In this document: positions 45,976 through 55,774 of the stretch, piece after piece
Position numbering within the stretch: position 1 is the stretch's first letter
How the letters are laid out: the number at the start of each line of letters is the position of its first letter
Assembly: GCF_003363265.1 (NCBI RefSeq)
Contig: NZ_QRBF01000001.1
Span: forward strand, 1,257,160-1,321,159
Source of the DNA: Dyella psychrodurans
GTDB taxonomy: Bacteria > Pseudomonadota > Gammaproteobacteria > Xanthomonadales > Rhodanobacteraceae
Direction: 5' to 3'
Length of the DNA: 64,000 bases
The notes under the pieces: model-generated
Databases searched by the model: none
The model's input: the letters and a program-made list of their open reading frames with translations, nothing else
Told to the model about the DNA's origin: nothing
Position numbers and translations under genes: made by a program

Positions 45976-47592
45976 ATGGTCCGTTCGTCGCTGCTGTGCA
46001 CCGCATTAGCGCTTGCCCTTGCACCTGTCATTCCGCTTGCCGCCCAGGACAATGGTGGGGTGACGTGGCAAACCGTTACCCAGCTGCAACAACAAATGGA
46101 TGCGGGCAAATTGAGCAGCAAGACGCTGGTCCAGGATGACATCGCGCGTATCCGGCATATCGATCAATCCGGCCCGACATTGCGTTCCGTGCTGCAGTTG
46201 AATCCTGATGCGCTGAAACTTGCCGCCGCGCTCGACAAAAAACACAGCGCATCGCACGGCCCGCTTTATGGCATCCCCGTATTGCTGAAAGACAACATCG
46301 ATACGGGCGACCACACCCTCACCACTGCCGGCTCGCTTGCACTGACCGATGCGCCGGCCCCCAAAGACGCCGCGTTGGTGACACGGCTGCGCAATGCCGG
46401 CGCGGTCATTCTGGGCAAGACCAATCTGAGCGAATGGGCGGACTTCCGCTCCGCCCACGCCAGCAGCGGCTGGACGGGTCGCGGCGGACAGACACGCAAC
46501 CCCTATGCGCTGGATCGAAATCCGTGCGGATCGAGCTCAGGCTCCGCGGTCGCCGTTGCGGCAGGGCTCGTTCCTGTGGCCGTAGGCACGGAAACGGATG
46601 GTTCGATCATCTGCCCCGCGTCGATGAATGGCATCGTGGGTATCAAACCTACGCTTGGCCTCGTCAGCCGCAGCGGCATCATTCCGATCAGCCACAATCA
46701 GGACACGGCGGGGCCGATGGCCCGCAACGTCACGGACGCAGCGATTCTGCTTAGCGCGATGGCGGGTAGCGACTCCAATGACCCTGCCACGGCCGATGCG
46801 GACAAACACGCCACCGATTACACCCGCTTCCTGGATCCGAATGGTTTGCGTGGCAAACGCATCGGTGTCGTGCGACAGCTCGCCGGTAACGAACCCAATG
46901 CCGACCGAGTGCTCGATGAAGCCATCGCCGCCATGAAAGCGCAGGGCGCGATCATCGTCGATCCGGTCACGCTGCCGCATCTGGCGGATCTGGGCGATCC
47001 CGAGATGACCGTGATGCTGTATGACTTCAAGCACGATCTCAACGCATATCTCGCGAATCGTACGGGTCTGCAGGTAAAAACGCTCGCCGACCTGATTGCC
47101 TTCAACCAACGCGAAGCGGATCGGGAGATGCCGTGGTTCGGCCAGGAATTGCTTGAACAGGCCCAGGCTAAAGGACCGCTCACCGACAAGGCATATACCG
47201 ATGCGCTGGCGAAAGCCAAGCAGCTCTCGGGTCCTCAAGGCATCGATGCCGCATTGCAGGCCAATCACCTCGATGCGTTGCTATCGCCCTCGTGGGGACC
47301 GGCATACATGACGGATCTGGTGCTCGGCGATCACATCGTGAGCGGCAATCCCACGATAGGCGGCGCTTCGCAGCCGGCAGCGGTGGCCGGCTATCCCTCG
47401 ATCACCGTTCCGGCAGGTTGGGCGCATGGCCTTCCCGTCGGCATCGTGTTCTTCGGTACGAAATGGAGCGAGCCCACGCTGATCTCCGTTGCTTATGGCT
47501 TTGAGCAGCATACGCACGCGTGGCAACCGCCCAAGTTCTTGGAAACGGTGGATGGCAAGTCGTATGCGCCGATTGCCGCGGCGAGCCATTAA
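45976..47592 (+). CDS. Secreted amidase-signature enzyme, peptide amidase-like
   Basis: A 538-residue precursor with a signal peptide (about 23 residues, cut near AAQ) and the amidase signature fold. The Ser-cisSer-Lys triad is visible: Lys in LLKDNID, the cis-Ser in GSSSGSAVAVA, the nucleophile Ser in TETDGSIICPAS. Overall it closely resembles the Stenotrophomonas maltophilia peptide amidase, which removes C-terminal amides from peptides in the periplasm; this comparison is from memory. The ATG at 45976 has TTGGAGG 5 bp upstream. It diverges from the cytochrome pair. Confidence 0.88.
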   Translation: MVRSSLLCTALALALAPVIPLAAQDNGGVTWQTVTQLQQQMDAGKLSSKTLVQDDIARIRHIDQSGPTLRSVLQLNPDALKLAAALDKKHSASHGPLYGIPVLLKDNIDTGDHTLTTAGSLALTDAPAPKDAALVTRLRNAGAVILGKTNLSEWADFRSAHASSGWTGRGGQTRNPYALDRNPCGSSSGSAVAVAAGLVPVAVGTETDGSIICPASMNGIVGIKPTLGLVSRSGIIPISHNQDTAGPMARNVTDAAILLSAMAGSDSNDPATADADKHATDYTRFLDPNGLRGKRIGVVRQLAGNEPNADRVLDEAIAAMKAQGAIIVDPVTLPHLADLGDPEMTVMLYDFKHDLNAYLANRTGLQVKTLADLIAFNQREADREMPWFGQELLEQAQAKGPLTDKAYTDALAKAKQLSGPQGIDAALQANHLDALLSPSWGPAYMTDLVLGDHIVSGNPTIGGASQPAAVAGYPSITVPAGWAHGLPVGIVFFGTKWSEPTLISVAYGFEQHTHAWQPPKFLETVDGKSYAPIAAASH

Positions 47593-47614
47593 GCGTCAGG
47601 AACCCATCTTTGCA

Positions 47615-47640
47615 GTCATTCCGGCCTAGGCCGGAATGAC
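47615..47640. repeat. Perfect 26-bp palindrome between convergent genes
   Basis: GTCATTCCGGCC joined through TA to GGCCGGAATGAC, with no mismatch, lies between the amidase stop and the DAHP synthase stop. It is a REP-like unit and may serve as a two-way transcription stop although no T-tract follows. Confidence 0.7.
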
Positions 47641-47669
47641 GATGAGGCATGGACAGATTGCTCGGTGCG

Positions 47670-49040
47670 CTATCGATTCACATGCACGGATTTGCGCACG
47701 ATCAGCATCGCCAGCTCCAGCGATTGTTCGTAATTCAAACGTGGGTCCACCATCGACTTATAAGCGCGCTGCAAATCGGCTTCGCTCAGGTCGCGTGCGC
47801 CACCCATGCACTCGGTGACATCTTCGCCGGTCAGTTCCAAATGGACCCCGCCCAGCCGCGTGCCGGCGGCATCGTGAATGTCGAACGCCTGCTCGAGTTC
47901 GCCGCGGATGTTGTCGAAGCGACGCGTCTTGTAACCGATCGACGTACTTTCGGTATTGCCATGCATCGGATCGGCCACCCATAGCACACGCCGCCCTTCG
48001 CGTTTCACGGCTTCGAGCAAAGGTGGGAGTGCCTTGGCGACCTGTGCATGTCCCATGCGATGAATGAGCGTGAGGCGCCCGGGTTCATCTTCAGGGTTGA
48101 GCGCATCGATCAACGGCAACAGCTGCTCCGGCGTAACGGATGGGCCGACCTTCACGGCGATGGGATTGCTAATGCCGCGAAAATATTCCACGTGCGCACC
48201 ATCCAACGCGGCGGTGCGCATGCCGATCCACGGGAAGTGCGTGGAGAGGTTGAACCATCCACGGTGGCGCGGAACCTGTCTCGTAGTGGCCTGTTCGTAA
48301 TGCAGCAACAATGCTTCGTGCGAAGTGAAAAAATCTACACGCGTGAACCCGGCAATCGGACCGGCCAGCGTTTCCATGAAACGCAGCGAATCACCAATGC
48401 CCGCCACCATGCGACGGTATTCCGCAGCAAGCGGTGAATGTTCGACCCATGCCAAATCCCAATACTCGGGATGGTGCAAATCAGCGAAACCGCCGTCGAT
48501 CAGTGCACGTACGAAATTCATCGTCAGCGCAGAATGGGCGTGTGCGCGAATCAGACGCTGCGGATCGGGACGACGCGCCTGGGCGGTGAATTCAGGGCCG
48601 TTGATCACGTCGCCGCGGAAGCTTGGCAGCGTCACGCCATCCCGCGTCTCGGTGTCTGCCGAGCGCGGCTTGGCGTACTGGCCGGCGAAGCGTCCCACGC
48701 GCAATACCGGCTGTTTGAGTCCGTGCACCAGCACCAGACTCATCTGCAGCAGCACTTTCAGACGGTTGGAGATGATCGGACTGGTGCAGTCGGCGAAACT
48801 CTCCGCGCAGTCGCCGCCCTGAAGCAGGAAACGCTTGCCTTCCTGCGCCTCGGCCAACGCCTGCTTCAGCGAAAGCACTTCCCAAGACGTGACCAGCGGC
48901 GGCAGACGCGTCAGCTCTCCGATCGCCTGAGCGAGTTCGGCAGCGTCCTCGTAGTGCGGCTGCTGCAGGGCAACGCGTTGCTGCCAGGACGTCGGGGTCC
49001 AACAGGGAGAGTCTTGCTTGGTGCTTACTGCTTGGGTCAT
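47670..49040 (-). CDS. Class II (plant-type) 3-deoxy-D-arabino-heptulosonate-7-phosphate synthase
   Basis: First step of the shikimate pathway, joining phosphoenolpyruvate and erythrose-4-phosphate. The 456-residue protein is of the AroA-II type: LLQGGDCAESF, GRFAGQYAKPRS, FRGDVINGPEFTAQAR, GWFNLSTHFPWIG, VADPMHGNTE and the C-terminal GGVHLELTGEDVTECMGG, with the metal-binding Cys, His, Glu and Asp of the family in those blocks. The long upstream open frame is antisense and rejected; the ATG at 49040-49038 overlaps the dsbB stop (ATGA). A type I enzyme is not seen in the window. Confidence 0.94.
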   Translation of the reverse strand: MTQAVSTKQDSPCWTPTSWQQRVALQQPHYEDAAELAQAIGELTRLPPLVTSWEVLSLKQALAEAQEGKRFLLQGGDCAESFADCTSPIISNRLKVLLQMSLVLVHGLKQPVLRVGRFAGQYAKPRSADTETRDGVTLPSFRGDVINGPEFTAQARRPDPQRLIRAHAHSALTMNFVRALIDGGFADLHHPEYWDLAWVEHSPLAAEYRRMVAGIGDSLRFMETLAGPIAGFTRVDFFTSHEALLLHYEQATTRQVPRHRGWFNLSTHFPWIGMRTAALDGAHVEYFRGISNPIAVKVGPSVTPEQLLPLIDALNPEDEPGRLTLIHRMGHAQVAKALPPLLEAVKREGRRVLWVADPMHGNTESTSIGYKTRRFDNIRGELEQAFDIHDAAGTRLGGVHLELTGEDVTECMGGARDLSEADLQRAYKSMVDPRLNYEQSLELAMLIVRKSVHVNR

Positions 49041-49549
49041 AACCGCAATCTCTGGGGTGCTCGCTGCAGGGTCGCGCGAATAGCCCACACCGACAAAAGG
49101 ATGTACCACAACAGCGTCCAGAATGGCATCGGCAGACCAAGAATCGGCTGAATCTTGGCGCATTCGCCAGAGCCGGTGAACACCATTTTGAGCACTTTTG
49201 CGAAGGGGAAGGCGTCCATCATGTAAGCCAGATTGGGGCCGCAGGACGGAAGCTGATCGGGGGGCAGCGACTGGATCCACAGATGACGCCCCGCCACCGC
49301 CAGACCGAACAGCGCACCCAGCAGGACGAACCCGGTGTAAAGCCAGCGGCCGCCCCTGCGCGGCGCATGCAAGGCACCCAGCAGGAAGAAAACGCCCATC
49401 ACGATAAAGCCAATCCGTTGGAAGATACACAACGGACACGGCTCCATACCCCATACGTGTTCAGCATAGAGCGCAAAGCCCAGCAGGGCCGCACAGATCA
49501 GGAAACCGACGAAGAAACTGGCGCGGTACGACCAGCGAAGAGGATTCAT
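49037..49549 (-). CDS. dsbB: Disulfide bond formation protein DsbB
   Basis: Reoxidises DsbA and passes electrons to ubiquinone. The 170-residue protein has four TM helices, the quinone-proximal CPLC motif (Cys38, Cys41) and the second Cys pair in the loop after TM3 (PSCGPNL and GECAKIQP). The start ATG at 49549-49547 (MNPLRWSY) is used; an upstream in-frame ATG at 49585 would add 12 residues. It overlaps the DAHP synthase start by 4 bp. Confidence 0.93.
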   Translation of the reverse strand: MNPLRWSYRASFFVGFLICAALLGFALYAEHVWGMEPCPLCIFQRIGFIVMGVFFLLGALHAPRRGGRWLYTGFVLLGALFGLAVAGRHLWIQSLPPDQLPSCGPNLAYMMDAFPFAKVLKMVFTGSGECAKIQPILGLPMPFWTLLWYILLSVWAIRATLQRAPQRLRL

Positions 49550-49640
49550 GGCAGGCGTTTGTGGGTAGGGACGGAGCGTTGACATTACCCGCTCGCCGAC
49601 ACGCTGTCAGTAGGGCCAAACTCATAGGAACTAAAAGCAC

Positions 49641-49670
49641 AAACCCCGGTCAGTTGCCCGACCAGGGTTT
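49641..49670 (-). terminator. Terminator of the ribosomal superoperon
   Basis: AAACCC-c-GGTC pairs with GACC-a-GGGTTT around an 8-nt loop; on the minus strand it is followed by T-rich sequence. It lies 33 bp past the rplQ stop. Confidence 0.8.
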
Positions 49671-49702
49671 GTATTTGGACGTCCAAACGACGCTCGACTA
49701 AA

Positions 49703-50086
49703 TTATTCGGCGTCGACCGCTTCAGTGCGCGGACGATCGACCAGTTCGACATACGCCATCGGTGCGTTGTCGCCCGGACGGAAGCCGCACTTGAGGATAC
49801 GCAGGTAGCCGCCGGGACGCTCGCGGTAACGCGGGCCGATTTCCACAAACAGCTTGCCGACGGCCTGCTTGTCGCGCAGACGGGCAAACGCCAGACGGCG
49901 ATTGGCCACGCCATCGACCTTGGCCAAGGTGATCAGCGGCTCGGCGATGCGGCGCAGTTCCTTGGCTTTCGGCAGCGTCGTGCGGATCAGCTCATGCTTG
50001 ATCAGCGACGAGGCCATGTTCTTGAACATCGCTTCGCGATGACTGCTGGTTCGGTTGAGCTTACGCCCGGATTTCATGTGACGCAT
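49703..50086 (-). CDS. rplQ: 50S ribosomal protein L17
   Basis: L17 sits near the exit tunnel. The 127-residue protein (as in E. coli) starts [20 protein letters not shown] and ends with the acidic [11 protein letters not shown]. It is the last gene of the alpha operon, separated from rpoA by an unusually long 206-bp gap. Confidence 0.97.
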   Translation of the reverse strand: MRHMKSGRKLNRTSSHREAMFKNMASSLIKHELIRTTLPKAKELRRIAEPLITLAKVDGVANRRLAFARLRDKQAVGKLFVEIGPRYRERPGGYLRILKCGFRPGDNAPMAYVELVDRPRTEAVDAE

Positions 50087-50292
50087 GATGAGACTCTCTT
50101 GTCTGTTGTTATGAAAAACCGGTCCGTTATGGCCGGTTTCCCGCGGGTTTCCCGCTATTGAAGCCCTTGGTGGAACGGGCTCTTATAAGAGTGGCCGTGA
50201 TGGCCGCTTCTGGAGTCAGGCGGGAGCGCCATACGCTTACCCGCCTTCTCTCCATTTCACCGGCGATCAAGAACGACCGCCAAAACGAACTA
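50087..50292 (-). other. Long hairpin-rich rpoA-rplQ spacer
   Basis: This gap is typically only tens of bases. Here it holds AAACCGG at 50116-50122 with CCGGTTT at 50133-50139, a tandem GGTTTCCCGC pair at about 50135-50155, and further GC-rich inverted repeats near 50200-50235. No ORF or T-tract terminator is seen, so the hairpins may process or stabilise the mRNA and not end it. Confidence 0.45.
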
Positions 50293-51291
50293 TCAACCCA
50301 ACTGCATGCCGTGCGAGAGGCCCGGCGGCGGCCAGTTTTCAAGCTTCATGCCCAGAGCGAGACCACGCACGCCGAGAACATCTTTGATTTCCGTGAGCGA
50401 CTTCTTGCCAAGGTTCGGCGTCTTCAGCAGCTCCACTTCGGTCTTCTGAACCAGATCGCCGATGTAGTAGATGCTCTCGGCCTTCAGGCAGTTCGCCGAC
50501 CGCACGGTGAGCTCCAGATCGTCGATCGGACGGAGCAGCAGCGGATCGAAACCGCCCTTTTCCGCCTTGTCGGTGGCGCTTTCGCGGCGCGAGAAGTCAC
50601 CGAACACCGACAGCTGGTCGTTGAGGATTTCAGCGGCCTTGCGCACCGCATCTTCCGCACCGATGGTGCCGTTGGTTTCGATGTCCAGCACCAGCTTGTC
50701 GAGGTTGGTGCGCTGCTCAACACGAGCCGCATCCACTTCGTAAGCCACACGCAGCACGGGCGCAAACGACGCGTCGAGCTGCAGACGACCGATCGGGCGA
50801 GCCTCGTCATCGGGATGCTGACGCAGGCTGGCCGGCTGGTAGCCGACGCCACGACGCACCTTCAGGCGCATGTTCAGCGCGATGTCCTTGGTCAGGTGAC
50901 AGATCACGTGTTCGGGATTGATGATCTCCACCGAATGATCGACGGTGATATCGCCCGCGGTGACCACGCCCTTGCCCTTCTTGGACAAGGTCAGGGTGAC
51001 TTCGTCACCCGTGTGCTGACGAATCGCCACTTCCTTGAGGTTCAGCAGGACTTCGATCACGTCCTCCTGCAGACCTTCCAGAGTGGTGTACTCGTGCAGC
51101 ACGCCATCAATTTCAACCTCGACGATGGCGCTGCCAGGGATCGAGGAGAGCAGCACGCGACGCAGCGCATTGCCCAAGGTGTGGCCAAAGCCACGCTCGA
51201 GCGGCTCCACCACTACCTTGGCGCGATTCGGTCCGAGCTGTTCAACACTGAGGCCGCGAGGCCGCAGCACGCTAGTTGACGAAACTGCCAT
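50293..51291 (-). CDS. rpoA: RNA polymerase alpha subunit
   Basis: Nucleates RNA polymerase assembly and, through its C-terminal domain, contacts activators and UP elements. The 332-residue protein has the N-terminal dimer domain with [24 protein letters not shown] and the C-terminal domain around [16 protein letters not shown]. It follows rpsD by 16 bp in the alpha operon. Confidence 0.97.
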   Translation of the reverse strand: MAVSSTSVLRPRGLSVEQLGPNRAKVVVEPLERGFGHTLGNALRRVLLSSIPGSAIVEVEIDGVLHEYTTLEGLQEDVIEVLLNLKEVAIRQHTGDEVTLTLSKKGKGVVTAGDITVDHSVEIINPEHVICHLTKDIALNMRLKVRRGVGYQPASLRQHPDDEARPIGRLQLDASFAPVLRVAYEVDAARVEQRTNLDKLVLDIETNGTIGAEDAVRKAAEILNDQLSVFGDFSRRESATDKAEKGGFDPLLLRPIDDLELTVRSANCLKAESIYYIGDLVQKTEVELLKTPNLGKKSLTEIKDVLGVRGLALGMKLENWPPPGLSHGMQLG

Positions 51292-51307
51292 GCATGGCTC
51301 CGGTTGA

Positions 51308-51934
51308 TTACTTCGAATAAAGCTCGACGATCAGCGCTTCGTTGATGTCGGTCGGCAGATCGGCGCGATCCGGTACGGACTTGAAGGTGCCAGCGAACTT
51401 CTTGCTGTCCACTTCCACCCACTGCGGGCGCAGATCCATCGTGTCGAACACGGTGCCGGCTTCCTGCACGCGCAGCTGATTACGCGCACGCTCGGTCAGG
51501 GCGATCTCGTCACCCGGGCGAACCTGGTAAGACGGAATGTTGACCTTCTTGCCGTTGACCAGGATGGCCTTGTGCGAGACGAGCTGACGAGCCTGGGCGC
51601 GCGTAACGGCGAAACCCATGCGGTAGACGACATTGTCAAGACGGCTCTCAAGCAGGCGCAGCAGGTTTTCACCGGTGTTGCCCTTGAGGGTCGACGCCTT
51701 GCTGTAGTAATTGCTGAACTGACGCTCAAGCACACCGTAGATGCGCTTGACCTTCTGCTTTTCGCGCAACTGGACAGCATAGTCGGACATGCGGGCGCGC
51801 TTGTTGGCGCCGTGCTGACCGGGCTTGTTTTCCAGCTTGCACTTGGAGTCGATAGCGCGCGCCGGGCTCTTCAGGCTCAGGTCCGAACCCTCACGACGCG
51901 CGAGTTTGCAGGTAGCTCCACGATAACGTGCCAT
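51308..51934 (-). CDS. rpsD: 30S ribosomal protein S4
   Basis: Primary 16S-binding protein at the 5' domain; in E. coli it represses the alpha operon. The 208-residue protein has the [14 protein letters not shown] start and the S4 domain with [23 protein letters not shown]. Zinc Cys ligands are absent, as in E. coli-type S4. Confidence 0.97.
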   Translation of the reverse strand: MARYRGATCKLARREGSDLSLKSPARAIDSKCKLENKPGQHGANKRARMSDYAVQLREKQKVKRIYGVLERQFSNYYSKASTLKGNTGENLLRLLESRLDNVVYRMGFAVTRAQARQLVSHKAILVNGKKVNIPSYQVRPGDEIALTERARNQLRVQEAGTVFDTMDLRPQWVEVDSKKFAGTFKSVPDRADLPTDINEALIVELYSK

Positions 51935-51945
51935 GGTTGTGCTCC

Positions 51946-52332
51946 TTAGACGCGACGTTTCTTGGGGGGACGGCAGCCGTTGTGCGGAATCGGCGTGACA
52001 TCGATGATGTTGAGAACCTTGTAGCCGAGTGCGTTCAGCGAACGCACTGCCGACTCGCGGCCCGGGCCGGGGCCCTTGATACGCACTTCCACCGTCTTCA
52101 CGCCGTAGTCACCAGCAGCGCGGCCGGCCTTTTCAGCGGCAACCTGAGCGGCGAACGGGGTCGACTTGCGCGAGCCGCGGAAACCCGCGCCGCCGGCAGT
52201 CGCCCACGACAGGGCATTGCCCTGGCGATCGGTGATCGTGACGATGGTGTTATTGAAGGATGCCTGCACGTGGGCCACCGCATCGGTGACAACACGCTTG
52301 ACTTTCTTCTTGGTCTTAACTGGCTTTGCCAT
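51946..52332 (-). CDS. rpsK: 30S ribosomal protein S11
   Basis: Platform protein close to the mRNA exit. The 128-residue protein has the [17 protein letters not shown] start and ends with the typical [16 protein letters not shown]. It starts 29 bp after rpsM. Confidence 0.97.
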   Translation of the reverse strand: MAKPVKTKKKVKRVVTDAVAHVQASFNNTIVTITDRQGNALSWATAGGAGFRGSRKSTPFAAQVAAEKAGRAAGDYGVKTVEVRIKGPGPGRESAVRSLNALGYKVLNIIDVTPIPHNGCRPPKKRRV

Positions 52333-52361
52333 GTTCGGAATCCAAATCTCTTAAGAGGCGA

Positions 52362-52718
52362 TCACTTCTTGATCGCACGACGCGGACCCTTGCGGGTGCG
52401 TGCGTTGGTACGCGTGCGCTGGCCGCGCACCGGCAGGCCACGGCGGTGGCGCAGACCGCGGTAGCAACCCAGGTCCATCAGGCGCTTGATGGCGATACCG
52501 ACCTCACGGCGCAGATCGCCTTCCACCACGTACTTGGCGACTTCGTGGCGGATCTTCTCCACCTCGCCTTCGCTGAGGGACTTGATCTGCACGTTCGGGT
52601 TCACACCCGCCGCTTCGCAGACCTTCTTGGCCCGGCTGCGGCCGATGCCAAAGATGCTCTGCAGGCCAACCCAGACGTGTTTCTGGACCGGCAAATTGAC
52701 ACCCGCAATGCGCGCCAT
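52362..52718 (-). CDS. rpsM: 30S ribosomal protein S13
   Basis: Head protein contacting the P-site tRNA and L5. The 118-residue protein begins [15 protein letters not shown], has the helix-hairpin core ([15 protein letters not shown]) and the basic [14 protein letters not shown] end. The ATG at 52718-52716 is preferred to an upstream reading of 14 residues. Confidence 0.97.
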   Translation of the reverse strand: MARIAGVNLPVQKHVWVGLQSIFGIGRSRAKKVCEAAGVNPNVQIKSLSEGEVEKIRHEVAKYVVEGDLRREVGIAIKRLMDLGCYRGLRHRRGLPVRGQRTRTNARTRKGPRRAIKK

Positions 52719-52840
52719 GATGTACTTTCTCCGATGCTTTCTTGCGCGGTAAACGCGCAATTCTAACCTTAATCAAACTGTCAGGAAAGCCCTGCGACAC
52801 CTCGGTGCCGCCCCTTTCCACCCGGGACCACCCTGCCGCC
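52719..52840 (-). other. secY-rpsM spacer without rpmJ
   Basis: Many gammaproteobacteria carry rpmJ (L36, about 38 codons) here. The 122 bp encode no such peptide in any frame I read. The minus strand instead shows a possible -10 (TAGAAT at 52765-52760) and a perfect 7-bp hairpin at 52742-52760 (TTGCGCG, 5-nt loop, CGCGCAA) just before rpsM. Confidence 0.6.
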
Positions 52841-54163
52841 TCAGCCGCGGCGCAGATTGGCCTTTTTGAGCAAACCTTCGTACTGGTGGCTGACCAGATG
52901 CGCCTGCACCTGAGCCGTAAAGTCCATCACCACCACCACCACGATCAGCAGCGACGTGCCGCCGAAGTAGAACGGAACATGCCAGGCGTTCTGCATGAAC
53001 GTTGGCACCAGACAGACCAGCACGAGGTAGAGGGCACCCACGCCGGTCAGACGGGTCATCACGGAATCGATGTAGTCAGCCGTCGAGCGACCCGGGCGGA
53101 TACCCGGAATCAGCGCGCCAGACCGCTTGAGGTTATCGGCCGTGTCCTGCGAGTTGAAAACGATCGCCGTGTAAAAGAAGGCGAACGTGATCACCAATAC
53201 TGCATAAATGATGTCGTACAGCGGCTCGCCAGGGGTTAGCGCTTGCACGATGTTCTGCAACCAGCGCGCCTGATGGCTGGCATTGCCCCAGGTCGCCGCC
53301 ATCGCCGGGAACATCAGAATACTGTTCGCGAAGATGGGCGGAATCACACCCGACATGTTGATCTTGAGCGGCAGATGCGACGTCTGGTTCATGTACGAAC
53401 GCTGCCCGCCGGACCGCCGCGCATAGTTCACAGTGATGCGACGCTGCGCACGCTCCATGAACACCACGAATGCGGTAACCAGAAGAACCAGCGCCGCCAC
53501 CATGACCAGCTTGATCGTGCTCAGCTCGCCATTGCTCGACATCGACAACGTGTGCACGACGGCATTCGGCAAACCGGCCACGATACCCGCGAAGATCAGC
53601 AGCGAGATACCGTTGCCTATGCCGCGCTCGGTCATTTGCTCGCCGAGCCACATCAGGAACATCGAACCAGCCGTCAGACCAACCACCGATGACAGGATGA
53701 AGCCAAAGCCAGGCATGTAAACCACAGGCATGCCGCCGCTGGACTGCTTCATCAGCGCCACAGCGATGCCGAAGGCCTGGAAAGCCGACAAGCCGACCGT
53801 GCCAAAGCGGGTATACATCGTCAGCGTACGCTGACCAGCCTGACCTTCCTTGCGCAGCGCCTGCAGACTGGGAATGACCGACCCCATCATCTGGACCACG
53901 ATCGAGGCCGAGATGTAAGGAATCACGCCCAACGCAAACACCGAGAAACGACCCAGCGAACCGCCCGAGAACATGTTGAACATGTCCAGCAGGCCACCGC
54001 TCTGACCGATCAGGGCAGCCATCGCGTCCGGGTTAACACCCGGGACCGGGATGAACGAGCCGAGGCGGTACACGACCAGCGCACCAATCACGAAAAAGAT
54101 GCGCTGACGCAGCTCGGTCAATTTACCGAGCGATCCGACCGATGTGCCCTTGGCTGCGGCCAC
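52841..54163 (-). CDS. secY: Preprotein translocase subunit SecY
   Basis: Channel-forming subunit of the Sec translocon. The 440-residue protein has ten hydrophobic segments, starting with the RIFFVIGALVVYRLG TM1, GVIPYISASIVVQM and, in the cytoplasmic part, the loop with RRITVNYARRSGG. It follows rplO by 6 bp, the usual spc order. Confidence 0.97.
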   Translation of the reverse strand: MAAAKGTSVGSLGKLTELRQRIFFVIGALVVYRLGSFIPVPGVNPDAMAALIGQSGGLLDMFNMFSGGSLGRFSVFALGVIPYISASIVVQMMGSVIPSLQALRKEGQAGQRTLTMYTRFGTVGLSAFQAFGIAVALMKQSSGGMPVVYMPGFGFILSSVVGLTAGSMFLMWLGEQMTERGIGNGISLLIFAGIVAGLPNAVVHTLSMSSNGELSTIKLVMVAALVLLVTAFVVFMERAQRRITVNYARRSGGQRSYMNQTSHLPLKINMSGVIPPIFANSILMFPAMAATWGNASHQARWLQNIVQALTPGEPLYDIIYAVLVITFAFFYTAIVFNSQDTADNLKRSGALIPGIRPGRSTADYIDSVMTRLTGVGALYLVLVCLVPTFMQNAWHVPFYFGGTSLLIVVVVVMDFTAQVQAHLVSHQYEGLLKKANLRRG

Positions 54164-54169
54164 GTGTGA

Positions 54170-54601
54170 TTACTCCACGCTGCCGCCGGCCGCTTCGATG
54201 GCAGCCTTGGCGCCGGCCGTAGCCAGCAGACCCGACAGCTTCACCTTGCGGCCGATCTCGCCCTTGGCGACGACCTTGACCTTCTTGGCGCGGCTATCGA
54301 TCAGGCCGGCCTGATGCAACACAACCGGGTCGATCACGTCGGCTTTCAGGGACGCCAGCTGATACAGGAATACTTCCTGGCTCTCGGCCTTCTTCAGCGA
54401 ACGGAAGCCGACCTTCGGCAGGCGGCGCTGCAGCGGCATCTGACCGCCTTCGAAACCATACTTATGGGTACCGCCGGCGCGAGCATGCTGACCCTTGTGG
54501 CCGCGGCCAGCGGTCTTGCCCAGGCCCGAACCGATACCGCGACCGACGCGCAGGCGCGTCTTGCGCGAACCAGCAGCCGGCTTGATGTCATTCAGACGCA
54601 T
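54170..54601 (-). CDS. rplO: 50S ribosomal protein L15
   Basis: 143 residues with the basic Gly-rich extension ([21 protein letters not shown]) and a C-terminal globular part. It is placed 5 bp after rpmD and 6 bp before secY. Confidence 0.97.
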   Translation of the reverse strand: MRLNDIKPAAGSRKTRLRVGRGIGSGLGKTAGRGHKGQHARAGGTHKYGFEGGQMPLQRRLPKVGFRSLKKAESQEVFLYQLASLKADVIDPVVLHQAGLIDSRAKKVKVVAKGEIGRKVKLSGLLATAGAKAAIEAAGGSVE

Positions 54602-54606
54602 GATGC

Positions 54607-54795
54607 TTACTCCTCAACCCGCACCAAGTAGTAGACCGTGTTGATCAGGCCGCGCACCTGCGGGCTATCCTTCAATTCACGGACATCGTTGAGCTTATTC
54701 AGGCCGAGCGCCTTGACGCTCTGGCGATGACGATTCTGTACGCCGCGCAGGCCCTTGACCAGGCGGACGCGGACGGTCTTATCGTTGTTAGCCAT
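54607..54795 (-). CDS. rpmD: 50S ribosomal protein L30
   Basis: 62 residues beginning [15 protein letters not shown], typical L30. The ATG at 54795-54793 overlaps the rpsE stop by 8 bp; a longer upstream reading inside rpsE is rejected. Confidence 0.96.
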   Translation of the reverse strand: MANNDKTVRVRLVKGLRGVQNRHRQSVKALGLNKLNDVRELKDSPQVRGLINTVYYLVRVEE

Positions 54796-55297
54796 TGCCC
54801 AACACCTCTTCCACGGTCTTGCCACGCTTGGCAGCGATCTGCTTCGGCGAGGCAACGGCCTGAAGGCCCTTGATGGTGGCGCGCACCAGATTGATCGGGT
54901 TACGCGAACCGACGGCCTTGGCCAGCACGTTCTTCACACCGACCACTTCCAGCACCGCGCGCATGGCGCCGCCGGCGATCACACCGGTACCTTCGGAGGC
55001 CGGCTGCATGAACACACGAGCTGCGCCGTGGTTGGCCTTGATGGCGTACCACAGGGTGCCGTTGTTCAGATCGATGCTCACCATGTTGCGGCGAGCGCGT
55101 TCCATGGCCTTGGAGATGGCGACCGGCACTTCGCGCGCCTTGCCATAGCCGAAGCCAACCTTGCCCTCGCCGTCACCGACCACGGTCAGCGCGGTGAAGC
55201 TCATCTGGCGGCCACCCTTGACGGTCTTGGCCACGCGGTTCACGGCAATCAGCTTCTCGAGCAGGCCGTCTGAATTTTCACGATCGGTAGAAGACAT
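54788..55297 (-). CDS. rpsE: 30S ribosomal protein S5
   Basis: Decoding-fidelity protein of the 30S body. The 169-residue protein has the [15 protein letters not shown] start of the dsRBD-like fold and [12 protein letters not shown]. It begins 75 bp after rplR, in a spacer that includes a CCCGG/CCGGG inverted repeat near 55314-55329. Confidence 0.97.
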   Translation of the reverse strand: MSSTDRENSDGLLEKLIAVNRVAKTVKGGRQMSFTALTVVGDGEGKVGFGYGKAREVPVAISKAMERARRNMVSIDLNNGTLWYAIKANHGAARVFMQPASEGTGVIAGGAMRAVLEVVGVKNVLAKAVGSRNPINLVRATIKGLQAVASPKQIAAKRGKTVEEVLGNG

Positions 55298-55372
55298 ATC
55301 TTTTTCCGTATGCCCGGACCATCCGGGACTTTTGCTTGCGGCTTTGCCGCTTGGAGTTGTTGTGTTTGTTGC

Positions 55373-55729
55373 TTAGAACTTCAAACCAGCTTCACGAGCA
55401 GCATCGGCAAGCGCCTTGATGCGACCGTGATAGCGGAAACCGGAGCGATCGAACGCAACAGCTTCGATACCCGCAGCCTTGGCGCGCTCGGCAATCGCCT
55501 TGCCCACTGCGGCAGCGGCCGCCAGATTCTTGGTGCCCTTCAAACCTTCTGCGACCGACTTCTGCACGGTCGAAGCAGCGGCCACCACCTTCTCGCCGGA
55601 GGCATCGAACACCTGGGCGTAGAGATGCTGACCGGTGCGGTGCACCGACAAGCGCGCTACGGCGAGCTTGCGGATGTGAGCGCGCGTGGACTTGGCGCGG
55701 CGCAGACGGGCTTCATTCTTGTTCATCAT
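55373..55729 (-). CDS. rplR: 50S ribosomal protein L18
   Basis: 5S rRNA-binding protein. The 118-residue protein has a basic N-terminus ([16 protein letters not shown]), [13 protein letters not shown] and the final [16 protein letters not shown]. The spacer to rplF is 45 bp. Confidence 0.97.
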   Translation of the reverse strand: MMNKNEARLRRAKSTRAHIRKLAVARLSVHRTGQHLYAQVFDASGEKVVAAASTVQKSVAEGLKGTKNLAAAAAVGKAIAERAKAAGIEAVAFDRSGFRYHGRIKALADAAREAGLKF

Positions 55730-55774
55730 GTGTCTCCAGAAAGCGGATCGGCTAGTTAGCGGAGTGATCCGCCA

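Noticed and set aside
47670..49454. Extended N-terminus of the DAHP synthase reading into dsbB
   Set aside because: The upstream 138 codons are an antiframe overlap with dsbB; the ATG at 49040 overlaps the dsbB stop by ATGA.
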